Below are positions 32,397 to 44,439 of a DNA stretch of 64,000 bases, one piece after another (positions within the stretch are counted from its first letter, which is position 1; the number at the start of each line of letters is the position of its first letter). Both the position numbers and the translations under genes were made by a program. A model generated the notes under the pieces. The model ran no database searches and was not told the DNA's origin. It saw nothing but the letters and a program-made list of their open reading frames with translations. Source of the stretch: Henricia sp. BOLD:AAB3569 (lineage: Eukaryota; Echinodermata; Asteroidea; Spinulosida; Echinasteridae); NCBI GenBank assembly GCA_037783545.1, contig JBBELK010000308.1:1302001-1366000 (forward strand), in the 5' to 3' direction.

Positions 32397-35300
32397 CTGA
32401 AATGTATAAAACATATATGAAAGGTTGACTTTATCGTGTCTTTACAGATGGCTGTGCCCGCCGATATTTCACCTCGGCAAATAAATTCAAAACAAACTTG
32501 GAAAGATTCTTGGTGTGTTAAAGTTATCAGGTTCGAAATGGGATATTTGTGGAAATTTACCCAATAAATGGCAGGTTTTGTAAATTGAAACTTTTGCTGT
32601 CCATACCTTTTCATGTCTCAAATGGTAAGTCCACCTTTAAGCCCTGGTGAAAGTTTGACCAAGATTTTCCAGGGCAAGCCAATACTGCCTGGCAGGCCCC
32701 AATATGTTTGTGTACAAAACAAACGCCATTCACTCCAGGGGCTTTTACCGCAGGAAATAAATCATTCAAAGTATAGTAGACCTAGAGACTTTGGTAAAAA
32801 GGATTGTGCTCACCCAACATAATTATTGAAGCCCCATACCGGCAACATTTGCAGTTACCCAAGAGTTTTAATTCACGAGTTGACAAGAAAAATCCAACTA
32901 AAAATGTTGATAGCAATGGTAACAAAAACCACATGATTGTTTCTCGTGTAAAATGATACCTCTGTGGGAGAAATTGCCAACTCAAGGTACTTTTTTCTTC
33001 TTCTAATGTCTGCATTTTCCCCATTGATTCAACACACAAAAATACATACATAGACTTTTAATTTCTTTTTTTAAACTACACACCCTTTTCTTCAATTTCT
33101 GGCGAGACTCGCAGAATACCACACAGCCTTAGAACTCCGAAAAGGATGATGCTAAACGCAAAAGTCCAGACGGCGATTGCAACGGCACCAACAACGTTCC
33201 AGCCAAAACTCTGCAAAACGTGAAATGAAAATTAATAAATGTAACAAAAACCACAACATTTGGGAAATAATTATACTGAGTGCAGAAAGTTGAGTAACTG
33301 CAGATACGATAAAAGGCATTACTTACAAGAAATGAAGTTTTGCTCCAAGTGAAAACGATCCCGGTATTGTAGTTCAGAATTGGAACCGATAAAACTCCCC
33401 ACAAGCCACCGCCAAAATGAACTGGAAGGATAAAAAAAACAGACTCGTAATTCGGATTCAAATCTCATAATACATTCATGGAAGAAAAGCAAATAAGGCG
33501 GTCCATCTCATAACAATAGCTATTCCATTCAGTATCGATACCGATACTACTGATTATTCGGTACCGGAGTATCGAATACTATGCAATACTATAAACAACG
33601 CGTTGGGTTTCTAGACTCACCGGCAACAGCATCAATCGGGTCATCGATTCTCAATCTGCAAATCAGCCAGCTCCAGAAGACGTACACGGCTCCCGATACC
33701 ATGCCGATAATGGCGGCGCACCATGGTGCGACGACATTGCAGCCAGCGCATATAGAAACCTGAAAGAATAAAGACAACAACAATTGCATTTCTTCAAATA
33801 ATTTTGCTTTGTCTGGCGTGAAAACATACTGATGTATAAACGTAATGGATTCGGTTAGGGCATCCGAAACACTGTCTTTGTTCAAAAGTGGTCTGGAAAC
33901 GCATCTTTTTTCGATTATTTTGTTAATTACTGCTGTGGTTGGTCTCGAACGATCTCTAAAATTTGGCTGGTACATTCAAATAATTTGCCGGTGTTCAACA
34001 GACGCCTGAAATAGTGTGTAATGATATTGTATATATATTTTTTAAAATTAATTCTTAGGATTGCCCTGTTTTAGGGCCATAGTTTTATCGCAACATTAAT
34101 TTTAATCTGCTACGGCTAGCTTCGATCCTAGGTTTATTTGATTGAATTTTTAAAGTTTTCTAATAATATTATTAACTGTGTCGGTTGTACACTAGTATAG
34201 TAAGTAATTGTAAGATAAATTAATTTTCTTAAATAATTGTAAATTGCTGTGATACGTTGTAGACATCACTATAATCAATTGTTATTATTATTAGACCTAA
34301 GACGAAATAAAGGCACATATTTCTAGGTTTTTTTTTACAAATTAAAAAATAAAATAATATGAGGCACAAAAGTTCCAGAAATGTCACGGCAGAATGCGCT
34401 TTGAAACAGCGGTTTGTTTTCGCAAGCACAATCAGAAACATGTTTCTGACATAATTACTCACTCACCTAATGAGCAGCTTTGATCTTGGACAACCAAAGC
34501 CATTTATTGGTCAAAACATATGTTTCTGCTGGTTATGCTCGCAAAAACTGACCCGGCCAGGAATCCGAGTTTATAACGCACGGTTATGACCTGTCAAAAT
34601 ATTGCGTGCCAATTAGACACCATGAAGGATTTAAAAGTTCAATATTGTTTTTTTGGCTCAATCTCGATAAAAAAAGACTGAATGGGCCATGAACTTCGCT
34701 GGACTTTTTAACTCAAAAACACGTTTAACGCAACAATGAGGTGGTCACTCGGCCTCAAAAGTTGACCACTAGCCTATTGTAAGCCTATGACAATGCAAAT
34801 TCCACTTCGTGACCACAGGGTCGACTGAAGACAATACCTGTCGTTGGGAGCATTGTTATCCGTTGGATAAGAAATTTAATTTACAGATTATAGAGTTTGG
34901 TTGTTGATACGAAGAAACACAATGGGTTGGTCGTCCCTCTATACCAGGTCCCAGATTTCTCAACTTAAGGGAATTGAAATGCAACCGCGCGGTGCAATTA
35001 TTTTTTCTGGTTTATAAAAAAAAGACATCAAATTGAAATTGGTGGCCCGAGGGCCAAAAGAGTTTTAATATACATTTACATTCAATTCAATATACATGTA
35101 CATTCAATTTTTGTAGACAAACAGCTCCATTAACTATAGCTCCAGCAGTTTTACTCATTGGGTCGGGTCACTTTATACATATTATGGACTGAGGCTTGTG
35201 AAATCTGCACAGTGGAGCAAGTTTTTGAGAAAAAAATATGTTGTTATCTTTTTGGGTCTGTTTTACAACGACTTCTACTTTAAAACGAAATATGTTGTTT

Positions 35301-38300
35301 GATTTTCACTTTAACTGCTCGGATAAGACGATGCGCCAAGAAAACCAAAATATGCCCGGCGTTATACGCACGCATCGTGTTTTACATAAATTTCTTGATT
35401 CAGGAATGAAGTCGCAAGTCAAATCGTCTTTGAATTTTGTGACCTTTAACACATTACGGTATTACCAAACCAAATTTATGCAAAACAGGATGCGTGCGCA
35501 TAACGACGACCAGTTTTTAACAGATGGCGCTTTAAATATAAACAAAGAGCACATCGTCTGTAGGCTGGATTCACACAGAGCCTTTTCGCGTATAAATTTG
35601 ACGCGCCTCGCCATGAAAAAAAAGGGGCGCGGAGGGAATTTGGAGTGGAATTGAAAATCACAAAATTTAAAAAATACTTTCCGGGCGAAAGAGCTCAGTG
35701 TGAATCCAGCCTTAGATTCACAACAGGTCGACCTGTGGCCCTGTTTAAAAAACTGAATTTTATTTTTTGAACATAGAATCGAACCCAAACAAAATCGCGA
35801 TTCCTAAATTGAATCGGGATTGATTCCAAACATCGTCGGAACCCCCCCCCCCCCCCCGCCCCCTCCCCCCAAGCCCCTACCATTCCAGTCAAAGCCCCGT
35901 TGATCGTGATGAGCAGACTCCATCGTCCGTGGATGAAGCCCAGTTTGCTGATCATCATGGCTACCACGGCCGCGTGGCCACCGCTCAGGATAGTGTTGAC
36001 GATCGAGATGGCCACGACTTGGCCGTCGCCCGGCTGGGAGATGCTGGCCTGCGACCCACCGTTGAAAGCTAAGAATCCGAAGAAGAGAATGAAACCGCCC
36101 AAGGCCACCAACTGCAAAGTACAATGCAAAACAAGAAATTTTGAATTGACCTAATTTCGTCTGCACCAAAATATAGCGCCTCAATGAGGCATCACAATGG
36201 ATTATTTATAATCAGGGGCCGTTCAAAGCTGTCCACGGTTCTACAAAACGTAGGAAGGGGGAGGGGCGTCGAGGCCCGCGGAGGACTTTACATGTTGACA
36301 TTCCACGACTAGTGAAAACATGTTGATAAGTAGACCGGCTAGGGACGCTGATATTGGTCAGAGCCTTCGCCTCAGGAACTATACTTTGTCAACTCCTAAT
36401 AGACCGTATCGAACAACTGCGAACTTGTATAGGGCAACTTCTGATATTTGAATTTGTCAACAATGCAAGCACAAAATGTGCAACCATGCATGTCCTCAGG
36501 GAACAATAAACTACCTTACAAGATGGCAGTTATTCAATACGGTCTATACATCGGTGAGCTAATCGACTTTCCATCCTCAAACCATGTTATATTGCAATTT
36601 CCAAAAGTAATCGATTCCTCAAAAAGACAACATTTTAGATTTCCAATTTTGAATCGATTCTCGCTAATCGACTTCAGCGAGGATCCACACGAGCCTAGAA
36701 TCGAGTAACATACCGGTACAGTGTGTCCAGCGATTTGGTTAGACTTGCCATCTCGGTCGAATCGTCCGATGCGGGGACCAACAATTATAGCTCCCATCAG
36801 GGCCGCCATGCCTCCCACCATGTGCACCACACCGCTACCAGCGAAATCCTGGAGGTGTGGTTAAATTTCAACAGAAAACATCTTAAGTGTGAAAAGATGA
36901 GCTAACACCATTTGAAAGAAACACACACCTAGTATAAGGCACCGTGGAATCTCAGAGCATTTGCACTCTGCTTATCGCGTTAAGATGTGCGAGTGGATGC
37001 CTTTTTGCGTCACCAAAAACACATCGACACATTTTGTACACATCTTGTACATCTTGAACGTTCAGTAAAATGTTACTAGGTAAACAAGTACATGATTTTA
37101 ACAAAACGACAGACATCGTAACCGACATCGCAGAAGTTGGCAAGAGGCCTTGGGGATTTTGGTTTTATTGATACTCGGAAAACTCTTCAAATCCGAGTGC
37201 TTCGGAATGTATACACACTGGCTTTAGGCCTACATTCCTTCCAAAAATGAAGGAACAATATGGTTAAATGCCTTGGTTCCACAACCGGGTATCAAACCCG
37301 CGACACCGCGTTTTTACCCCATGTTGTGACTGTGAGCCAGCGACCCAAACTACTCATCCACTATACCCCATTGTCGTTATGTATGCTTAAGTCCTACAAT
37401 GGGACTTGCAAGGGGTACTCTATAAAAATCCATCTTAAGACGTTTTTGAACCGAACCCCTTTTGTCTCAGCTCCACACACACTGTAATTCGGTACCTAGA
37501 GCTAGCGACGAATGACAAATAAAAGCGAAAAGAAAACACCCTATACCTGGTAGGTAATGTCCTCCGTGCCTGGTCCAGCGGCCAACCACCCCTCTGCCGA
37601 CCACGCCCAGTGACTCACGATGGGGTAAACCACTCCTGTAATAAAAACGAGCAAACGAAATTCCGATATAAATCTGGACAAATGTCCATGAGTTCGGGAA
37701 ATCTGGATGCAGTGAAAAACAACTTGGCTCCACCGGCATTAGAACCGCGGAACTACTGCTGAAATTCGGGAAAATTTACATACATGTTGTGGGGTTTTCC
37801 TCCCTCTTTTACAACTTAAAATGTATTCCTGTTCTCTGTAGCTTGCACTTCGTGTCCATGCTGAAGAAAGTTCTGGGTGTTACAATCTTGGACAAAATAG
37901 CTTGGGACACCCCTGCTGGGCCTAAACGCCGTGCAACAGTATCTGCAACAGTCGGCGTCAACATAATTGAAAGGAGAGCGGGGGTACACACTGTCCCAAC
38001 AATTTGTGTCCAGGATTGTAGTTCCACAGCAGAGTCCGATGTATATACGCATAAATTTGGATATTTCTTGGCTTGCTATAAGTGCTCATTGATGTCTTCT
38101 TACCTGTTATGAAGCAACTATAGATGAGATAGGCCCCAAATTCTGTCCGTTCGGCCATGGCGCCTGACACAATGGTTGTCGCTGTAGCAGCAAACACGAA
38201 GTGGAAGAACCAGTGTGAGTACAGAATGGACGGCATGCTCTCAAAAAAGAAGTAGCGGTGTCCGATGACGGCGTTACCGGGGCCAAAGGCGAAGGCGTAC

Positions 38301-41132
38301 CCCACGGCCCAGTAGGCAATAGCTCCCAGACCTTCACAAAACATGTATAAAACCTATAGGTTAGGTTATTGTATGGCGTGGGCCTCCATACGTCTGTCAT
38401 GCAGGGTACTCCAAGCGATGTTGCCATTATTACCGCTGCCATCAGGGAATCACCAGAACCATTTCGCTTCAACTAGGTGGCTACCGGCTGGCCAAGGCGC
38501 ACAACCCTATCAGCACATAGATTGTGGCATATTCCCCCTATTGATTGCTTTCCGGTGACGTCACGCCTTCCATCCACCATTTTGGTGGGCATTTTTCATG
38601 ACCCACGTGGCTCGAGTAATAACCGGCAAACGGAGCAAGAAAAGCGAATTGGTTGCACTTACCTCCGTTGCTTAACCTTGCTTTATGTTGTTGCGCCATG
38701 GCTGTTGTATCGATAAAGATAAAAATGTCTCTTTCAGGCTAAAAATCGCGAGCAAGTAGAAGCACTTTCGTGTTTACAAGCTGCATGCATGCTCAATATT
38801 TTGAACGTATCGCAACGCGCGTGTGTGGCATCTTTGAATGAAAATACGCTGGTGAGTATTTTTTACGCGTGTTCATGTGCGTTTATTGGCGCGCGCGTGT
38901 ACGCGCGTGACTGTTGACCACCACACATTCCCGGATGTTCTACGTCATCGAAAGCAATCAATAGGATGCTCCCGGGGCTGTTGCCATTATATCGCTGTCA
39001 TCAGGAAATCACCAGAACCATTTCGCAGGCAGGTATCTGCCTGCATGGCCAAGACGCACAACTCTATGCACGACCCAAGGTAGCATTCCCCCAACAGCTC
39101 CCTAAAGTTAAACGCTCGGGCTGCTGGGGATAAATGATCTTTTGCGTGTTTCACGTGAATAGCGTCAGGTGTACCGATGTACTTTCTTTCACATGCACAG
39201 TCTTAGTATCCACTTGACTAGACTAAATTTGTGTTGCTATCAATACCGTGTTCATCGTAGGAAAGAATGACATAAAACAAGATTGTTGGTTGCATTATCT
39301 TGCATCACGTATATAGCAACTACAGCGTAAAATGTGATTTCTAAACTGCACCTCCATTTGAATGTTAAAAAATCGGGGCGCCAGGCATGGTGGAAAAATG
39401 CTAATTGATATTAAGTGTCTTACCCAACAGAACACAGACACGTCGGCATTAACGTTAAGCCCGCCACACACCTTTGCGATTTATCGGATAATCGGACACC
39501 GGACCATCGGATCCGGAAAAATCAAACAAGTTTGATTTGCTCTGGTCTACGGTGTACGGTCAGACCGGCCCGAATTGTTTCAGCGCACACCTTTCCGGTA
39601 TATGTGGTCCGATGATACAATTATCCGGTAAATCGCAAAGGTGTGCGGCGGCCTTTAGTGAGGCTCCAACCCATAACCTCTCGATCGGCGGTTCAGAAAA
39701 CTGTTGGTCCGATGGTTGAAAAACATTGTTCCCAAATATGGAACAGTTAGGATATGACGATTTGGAACAGATTCGACAAAGTGGACCTTTGACATGTATA
39801 TAGACCGGTTCCCGCGGATCCTATCGCCTATTGCGGGATGCTATCTCTAGCGGGAACCAATCTATTAGTTATGTCGAAGGGGAAAGAATTCCGTTTACTA
39901 GTCGCCACTTATTATCTTTATAATGACTTTATAATAACTACCAAAACATGTGAATATTTTGAGGGGAAGAGATTTTAGGAGTAAAAAACGTTTAACAATT
40001 TCCTTGAAAATACTTAAACCTTTTCTGCCTTGTTCCATAGACTTAACACACGGCGCCTTAGTGGCGACCAGTAAACGAAATTCATACTAATAACTTCATA
40101 CTAATAACTTTCTATCAAACCTCGATTCAAATCTCGATGCTTTGTAAACCTAAAACAAAATGTAAAAAAAATAAAATATATTTTCTATAGAATTGACACG
40201 AGATATACTCACAAACATCCAGCACGTTCTTGATGAGAATATTGGTGGTGTTTTTGCTGCGCACAGATCCAGCCTCCAAAAACGCGAAGCCACATTGCAT
40301 AACTGTCAAGAAAAGCCGTTTTTAAAACCGTCATGATGACGTCATCGAAAAGGAAGTGTATGAAGAATTTAGAAGTCGAACTATATGCTGCCACATATGA
40401 GACCGAGTGACTCCCCCCTCCCCCTAACCGCCCCTAGCCTATACCTCAACACACTCTTCCCTTTCGTATACGACTCCCCCTAAAGCCTGAAAGGAAATTC
40501 CTTGGATGTTTTACACACAATAGGGGAACAATGGAAGGGGGGGGGGGGATTCACTCGGTCTCATATCTTGCACCAAATGTGTCGAACATCGCGCGAGGCT
40601 CGTGAAGTATGAGAGTGACCGAACATTTTAGTATTTTCAAGTAAAATCGTCATACAGTCAAACCTATAAGGCCGCCTTAATAAAACGGCCACCTGTTTGT
40701 AGTGACCACCCGTCTTTGGTTCCAAATGCCATGGGTGTAAAATGGGGCCACCTGTTTAAAGTGACCAGTATTTTACGGTCCCGAGGGTGGCCATGCACTA
40801 TATACAAGTTGCGCTGTATTTTCTATACAGGTAAAGCTACTGATTGCTGGTAAGTCATTATTAGGATGTAATAATTAATTATGCCCGATTGTAAAATCTT
40901 ACCCCTACTGTCCGACCAGTGACATCATAGGAGGAGTATTTGAAAACCCGTATGAGTAAGGTTCGATTCCTGATATGAAAATAGAGCAAAACTTACAGAA
41001 GATTAGACAGGCCATCACTAGAAGGAAGAAGGTATCGATATTAGACATCAGTGACATTAGGGATGTCTGGAAGTCGACCACTTCTGTGTCGATTCCTCCT
41101 TCTGCGGTGAAATTGCGAATTTTGTCGTCCAT
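32242..41132 (-). CDS. Ammonium transporter (AMT family), complete gene span
   Basis: Ten coding exons on the minus strand join in frame to 475 codons including the stop (474 residues). AMT proteins are trimeric membrane channels that move ammonium or ammonia, usually with 11 membrane helices. Family signatures seen are '[18 protein letters not shown]', '[10 protein letters not shown]', '[17 protein letters not shown]' (D182, H190), '[15 protein letters not shown]', '[11 protein letters not shown]', '[14 protein letters not shown]' (H351) and '[13 protein letters not shown]'. H190 and H351 correspond to the twin pore histidines. An in-frame TGA five codons before the ATG and a good Kozak context fix the start. 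A paralogue lies in tandem at 58121-63060 and beyond. Confidence 0.92.
32860..32935 (-). repeat. Short dispersed repeat 'gctatcaacatttt'
   Basis: Between exons 9 and 10, 'ccattgctatcaaca' and 'tcaactcgtgaattaaaa' (minus strand) match blocks at about 4129-4190, 42070-42150 and 47737-47790. It is a recurrent fragment of an unidentified element. Confidence 0.55.
33084..33210 (-). CDS. Ammonium transporter 1, exon 9
   Basis: The acceptor 'cgttttgcag' opens in phase 0: '[20 protein letters not shown]' then '[16 protein letters not shown]', a membrane helix, and 'EIEEKG' toward the tail. It ends in phase 1 at 'gtgtgt'. The length of 127 nt equals that of the matching exon in gene 2. Confidence 0.93.
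33327..33421 (-). CDS. Ammonium transporter 1, exon 8 (pore histidine 2)
   Basis: The acceptor 'atccttccag' completes Val, giving '[18 protein letters not shown]', and 'FTWSKTSFL' closes in phase 0 at 'gtaagt'. H351 is the second histidine of the AMT pore. The 95-nt length is shared with gene 2. Confidence 0.93.
33621..33759 (-). CDS. Ammonium transporter 1, exon 7
   Basis: The acceptor 'ttattctttcag' opens in phase 0: '[20 protein letters not shown]' then '[18 protein letters not shown]', ending in phase 1 at 'gtgagt'. It encodes a helix and the conserved DDP-x-DA-x-A-V-H approach to the second pore histidine. Confidence 0.94.
33760..35567. other. Intron 6 of ammonium transporter 1, AT-rich
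   Basis: This large intron (33760-35880) shows no exon in its first 1.8 kb. Low-complexity A/T runs occur near 34020-34060 and 34330. The frame at 35238-35654 overlaps the MITE that follows and is not supported. Confidence 0.5.
35568..35715. mobile_element. MITE with 'taggctggattcacac' ends
   Basis: 'taggctggattcacacagag' on the left pairs with 'gtgtgaatccagcctta' on the right. The interior mirrors 'ggcgcg' and 'aaaaggggcgcgg'. It lies within intron 6 of transporter 1. Confidence 0.75.
35881..36111 (-). CDS. Ammonium transporter 1, exon 6
   Basis: The acceptor 'ttgtactttgcag' opens in phase 0: '[20 protein letters not shown]', '[17 protein letters not shown]', '[13 protein letters not shown]' and 'INGALTGM'. 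It ends in phase 0 at 'gtaggg'. It is 77 codons long; 64 of 77 residues are the same in gene 2. Confidence 0.95.
36714..36848 (-). CDS. Ammonium transporter 1, exon 5 (pore histidine 1)
   Basis: The acceptor 'ccacacctccag' opens in phase 0: '[20 protein letters not shown]', '[18 protein letters not shown]' and 'GHTVP' before 'gtatgt'. D182 and H190 are the ammonium recruitment and pore residues known from AmtB-type proteins. The corresponding exon of gene 2 lies outside this window. Confidence 0.95.
37547..37635 (-). CDS. Ammonium transporter 1, exon 4
   Basis: The acceptor 'gtttttattacag' completes Gly: '[20 protein letters not shown]' then '[10 protein letters not shown]', ending in phase 0 at 'gtatag'. 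The HWAWS-x-x-GWL stretch is a conserved AMT vestibule helix. Confidence 0.94.
38104..38331 (-). CDS. Ammonium transporter 1, exon 3
   Basis: The acceptor 'catgttttgtgaag' completes Cys: '[20 protein letters not shown]', '[19 protein letters not shown]' and '[18 protein letters not shown]', closing in phase 1 at 'gtaaga'. 'F-x-F-A-A-T-A-x-T-I-V-S-G-A-x-A-E-R' is a hallmark of the family. Confidence 0.95.
38404..38545 (-). mobile_element. SINE 3' fragment (family of 1597-1866)
   Basis: 'gttgccattattaccgctgcc', 'caggg(a)aatcaccagaac' and 'ctggccaaggcgcacaac' match the 3' body of the SINE at 1597-1866. It lacks the tRNA head. The longest quoted block is 20 bases or less in the shared core 'ttgccattattaccgctgc'. 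Confidence 0.6.
38968..39110 (-). mobile_element. SINE 3' fragment, second copy
   Basis: 'ctgttgccattatatcgctg', 'aatcaccagaaccatttcgc' and 'ggccaagacgcacaactcta' match the same SINE body. It lies in intron 2 of the transporter. Confidence 0.55.
39400..39700 (-). mobile_element. SINE remnant split by a foldback
   Basis: 'aagtgtcttacccaacag' with 'cacagacacgtcggc' on the left and 'ggctccaacccataacctct' on the right look like one SINE head. They are separated by an insertion (about 39454-39655) with 'cacacacctttgcgattta' and 'taaatcgcaaaggtgtgcgg' ends. Confidence 0.55.
40213..40302 (-). CDS. Ammonium transporter 1, exon 2
   Basis: The acceptor 'gcttttcttgacag' completes Phe: '[20 protein letters not shown]' then '[10 protein letters not shown]', ending in phase 1 at 'gtgagt'. 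This is the most conserved N-terminal AMT signature. Confidence 0.95.
40396..40564. mobile_element. Foldback with 'atatgagaccgagtga' arms
   Basis: 'atatgagaccgagtgactcc' is mirrored by 'gattcactcggtctcatat'. The core ('ctatacctcaacacactctt', 'gaaattccttggat', 'acacaataggggaacaatgg') is shared with 2030-2213, whose outer arms are different. Confidence 0.8.
40655..40805. mobile_element. Fragment with 'cagtcaaacctataaggc' end
   Basis: 'cagtcaaacctataaggccg' with repeated 'acggccacctgtttgtagtg' and 'gggccacctgtttaaagtga' resembles non-autonomous Tigger/pogo-type elements common in invertebrates. Only one clear end is seen. Assignment from memory. Confidence 0.35.
40997..41132 (-). CDS. Ammonium transporter 1, exon 1 (start)
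   Basis: ATG at 41132 in 'caagATGG' starts '[20 protein letters not shown]', then helix 1 '[15 protein letters not shown]', ending in phase 1 at 'gtaagt'. An in-frame TGA lies five codons upstream. The join to exon 2 restores 'LIFFMQCGFA'. NFT is a possible N-glycosylation site on the extracellular N terminus. Confidence 0.9.
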
Positions 41133-41139
41133 CTTGAGT

Positions 41140-42295
41140 TTGACTCAAAACAACGCCAGGAATTTACAAAAAAAGCACTTCTTTCCAAGGCAAAATCCGC
41201 ATCCGAAATAACCCAAATTTAGTTTCGTTTCGCCAGGCCCGCGATGCAAATAACAAAAGGAGCGCGCTTTTGTTGTCGGCACAGTCTACTCGTTGAGAGA
41301 AGGGAGTAAGTTTATTTCAAGCAGGAAGATTCGAACCTTGCACATCAGTAAAACATCATCAAAAATCGGAGACAGTTCAATTTATATTACTTGCAGTATA
41401 TCCAAGGAGTTTGGCTCGTTTGTTGCTTCTCCGGACGATGATGATATCTTCGAACATCTATAAGCCTCCCCCATGACAAGAATATGGTACGGCCTAAGAA
41501 TCACGAAACGCGTGCGTGTTTCGCTATTGACTCTGCAAGGCCCTGTGGGTTTCGGTCACTTCGCTGGTCAACTCTATTCTTCTTGTTTTTCTGACCCACC
41601 TGAAATTTGATAAGTAATAATTCATTGTCATGACAAAAACCTAATTTTAATCGATTGTCCGCAAGCACTGACCGTCAGCTGACCAGCGTGGAAGACTGAT
41701 CATGGCTTTTGTTATGTGTTTATGGAGAGCACTTAATATCTTTCACAGTCACTTGAAGTTGTTTTTATGGCCTTGTTTCGAGCTTCAGCGATTAAGTTGT
41801 TCATTCACCAGAACAAAATAACAAAACATTCTAGAATACACGTCCAAACAACTTTCAAACCTTACCTAAATCTGAATTTATCTCGTTAGTAATATAATGG
41901 CCAGTTTATCGTCCACTGTTGAAAATTTCACATAAATGGTTAAACATGTCAACAAATTTCAGCCACATGCAGTTCAGAAAACCTTAACATCCACGCATGG
42001 TTTTGTGTTGAATAAATTGTTTGCAAACGAATTTAAAAAAAAGCAAAGGCACCGTTTTGCACTTTTGTTAGCATTGCTATCAACACTTTTAGTAAGGTTT
42101 TTCTTTTCAACTCGTGAAGTAAAATTGTGGGTAAATGCAAATGTGCGTGGGACTTTGAATCGCTTAACTCATCGGAATTGACTAATTTTGTCTGCATACG
42201 AAAGGAAGATGCTATGAAATGTGGCTTTGTTAGTTACCAATGAAGCAAATTAGACTCATCTACTTTCTTGGAAATAAAACAGGTTGATCAGCTCA
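41140..42295. other. Upstream region of ammonium transporter 1
   Basis: Presumed promoter and 5' untranslated region. No TATA box was fixed. A fragment near 42070-42150 ('gctatcaacacttttagtaa', 'caactcgtgaagtaaaattg') belongs to the repeat also seen at 32860 and 4129. Confidence 0.35.
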
Positions 42296-42666
42296 GGGCC
42301 CAATTTCATAAAGCAGTTTAGCAGAAAAATTTGCTTAATCAAACATTTGTTTGCTTTATAAAAATGAGTCAATAGAGCCTTTGCACGGCGGCCATGACAG
42401 GGGGCAGTCACATTGTTACCATGTGTCATGCATTAGTAGGTGCTTTGTGGTTCTACTGTTACATCATTTAAATAAGAAACTTGCCCCCTGTCATGGCCAC
42501 TGGTGCAGAAGCTCTATAGTCTAAATTGCATGTCAACTTGTGTATTTCACAAGAATATCTGCTACTCTTGCTAAAAACACAAGTTGACGTACAATTTTGA
42601 TTATTAACCCATTTTTATAAAGCAAACAAATTTTTGATTAAGCAAAGCTTAATTATTGGCCCCAGG
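42296..42666. mobile_element. Foldback with a second element nested in it
   Basis: The outer ends 'gggcccaatttcataaagca' and 'cttaattattggcccca' belong to the family at 18808-19082. Inside, 'gagcctttgcacggcggcc' with 'catgacagggggcagtcac' and 'ccccctgtcatggcca' form a separate inverted element that recurs at 55063-55205. Confidence 0.7.
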
Positions 42667-43236
42667 TCTTTTATGTCGTTTTCAAAAGAGCTTAATTGAT
42701 TATCATTTGTGTCATATTGAGCATGTTTTCGTGTCTGCAACAGGCCTAATGGGTTTTGTTACTAAAACTATAGGCTTTGCTTCTCATGAAATAATTAGTT
42801 AGTTGCCACTTTAACTTTCTTGGAAAGCATTTCAGTTTGACCAACTCAATTCTTTTGATGTCGGTTCAAAATTGTATGGCTTTTTGGAGTAGCTCTGTGA
42901 CATATTGGGCGGGGTGTGATTTAATGTTGAAGTAACGATTTAGAAGGTGCATGTATAAAACCTATTGACTCATTCAGACAATGTAGGCACATGGAGCTGT
43001 TCTAAGAACTTGGGGTGGTGTACTGAATGGGGGATTATTGGGTATTATGGTCAAGCGTTTTCAGATTTTTAGACATTTTTATTTTGCTGTCTTGAATTTA
43101 CACACGAGTCTATGAAAGGCATCCTCTTGCAACAGTGCCCCATTAACGCACTCCCCTACTCGTGCGTACCGAGGTCCTGTTGTGAGCCGGCCCGATTTTA
43201 CTGGGGAACAAGCGACAGAAATGTTGTCGCCTCTAG

Positions 43237-43345
43237 ACCAATCAGTGCCCAATTTCATGGAATTGTTTACCGTAAGCGAAGAATCCTTGCTTGCTGCAGC
43301 AAACAATCTGTACTTACGGTAAACGTATTTCATGGCAGATTTGTT
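43237..43345. mobile_element. Small foldback, 'cccaatttcatgg' type
   Basis: 'gcccaatttcatggaattgt' and 'taccgtaagcgaagaat' pair with 'acttacggtaaacgtatttc'. The adjoining 43110-43236 is the inverted partner of the repeat at 20320-20480. Confidence 0.5.
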
Positions 43346-43754
43346 GGTTTGCTACCGCAAGCAAGGAAAAGCACGTCACTGCGCATGCGTATGCAGCAAA
43401 AAAAATGCCAAATCTAAGTTGGAAAAGACCGCGTGTCGTCTGCTACGCTCGAAAAATGCACGGACAAAATTACTCAAATCAGCGTCGCTGGCGAGTGTGG
43501 ATTTTATACCGGTCTTGTAAATTCCCCGTGTACATTTTTTGTTTTGTTGCGTTGTTTTGTTTTACCTCTTTGTAAAAATATCGATGCTTTTAGTATATTA
43601 ATAAATATTGAATAACCCCTTTTAAGTTGTTATACACTCATGCGGTATAGCGCGCAGCGCGCATTGAAAATTAATGGTTATGGACTCCTAAAAATAAATG
43701 CATGACGTAACGCCTAGTGCTATTTTAACACGACGGTAGCCAAGTAGCCAGTCG

Positions 43755-44040
43755 GGGCGGTCGGGTTGGCATACGGGTTCTTTCCTCGCCTTTCACCTCT
43801 GGCGTCCCGGGTTCGAATCCGGGGCGTGTATGTGGATTGGGTTTGCAGTCCCTGCTTGACCGCGTGGGTTTTCCCCTGGGGCATTTCTCTGGGGTTTTTC
43901 CTCCCACTTCTAAAACTGCAACTCCTTCTTCGTCATCTCAAGTTGATAATATAGTATAGTTAAAGCTAAAACCGTATAGTTGATGGCATAAAGGGCCTTA
44001 GTTGCCGAAGATGCCATAAAATATACAACAACAACAACAA
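43755..44040 (+). mobile_element. tRNA-derived SINE with (CAA)n tail
   Basis: A tRNA-like head 'gggcggtcgggttggcatac' is followed by B box 'cccgggttcgaatccgggg', a body 'ggattgggtttgcagtccc', and the tail 'atacaacaacaacaacaa'. A second, minus-strand copy is at 49386-49655. Confidence 0.8.
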
Positions 44041-44172
44041 GTAGCCAGTCCTCGTATTTATTCGTTTTATTTCGTTGTATGTGAAATATGTGGAGCGGGA
44101 ACCAGTCTATTCACCGTCGATCCATCGTATCTATACACTGGATGGAGTATGCAATATCAGTTGGCTATACGA

Positions 44173-44363
44173 TAATTGAACCCATGCGCCGGCCGCCATT
44201 GTACCCCACGAACAATGCTTGGCCTAGACTGCTTCCTGGTCCTTGCGATCGCTTGCATTCCACTTAACACATGTAGACTATGATGTAAACTAGTGAAGAC
44301 AGTATGACCAGTCTAGGCAAGGCATTGTATTAGGTGGGGTACAATGGCGGACGGTGGCTTTAA
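44173..44363. mobile_element. Foldback with 'ccattgtaccccac' arms
   Basis: 'ggccgccattgtaccccacg' pairs with 'gtggggtacaatggcgg'. 'gcttggcctagactg' pairs with 'cagtctaggcaaggc'. No coding content. Confidence 0.75.
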
Positions 44364-44439
44364 TTTGAGACGTCGTTGCTTCATCCAGTATATATATATC
44401 GATGCGTCGACCTCGTCCCCATGGTCTATTCTCCCTGTC

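Noticed and set aside
35238-35654. 138-codon frame in intron 6 of transporter 1
   Set aside because: Its 3' third is the MITE at 35568-35715, and the rest has no recognisable domain.
41936-42181. 81-codon frame upstream of transporter 1
   Set aside because: Part of it is a dispersed repeat also found at 4129, 32860 and 47737.
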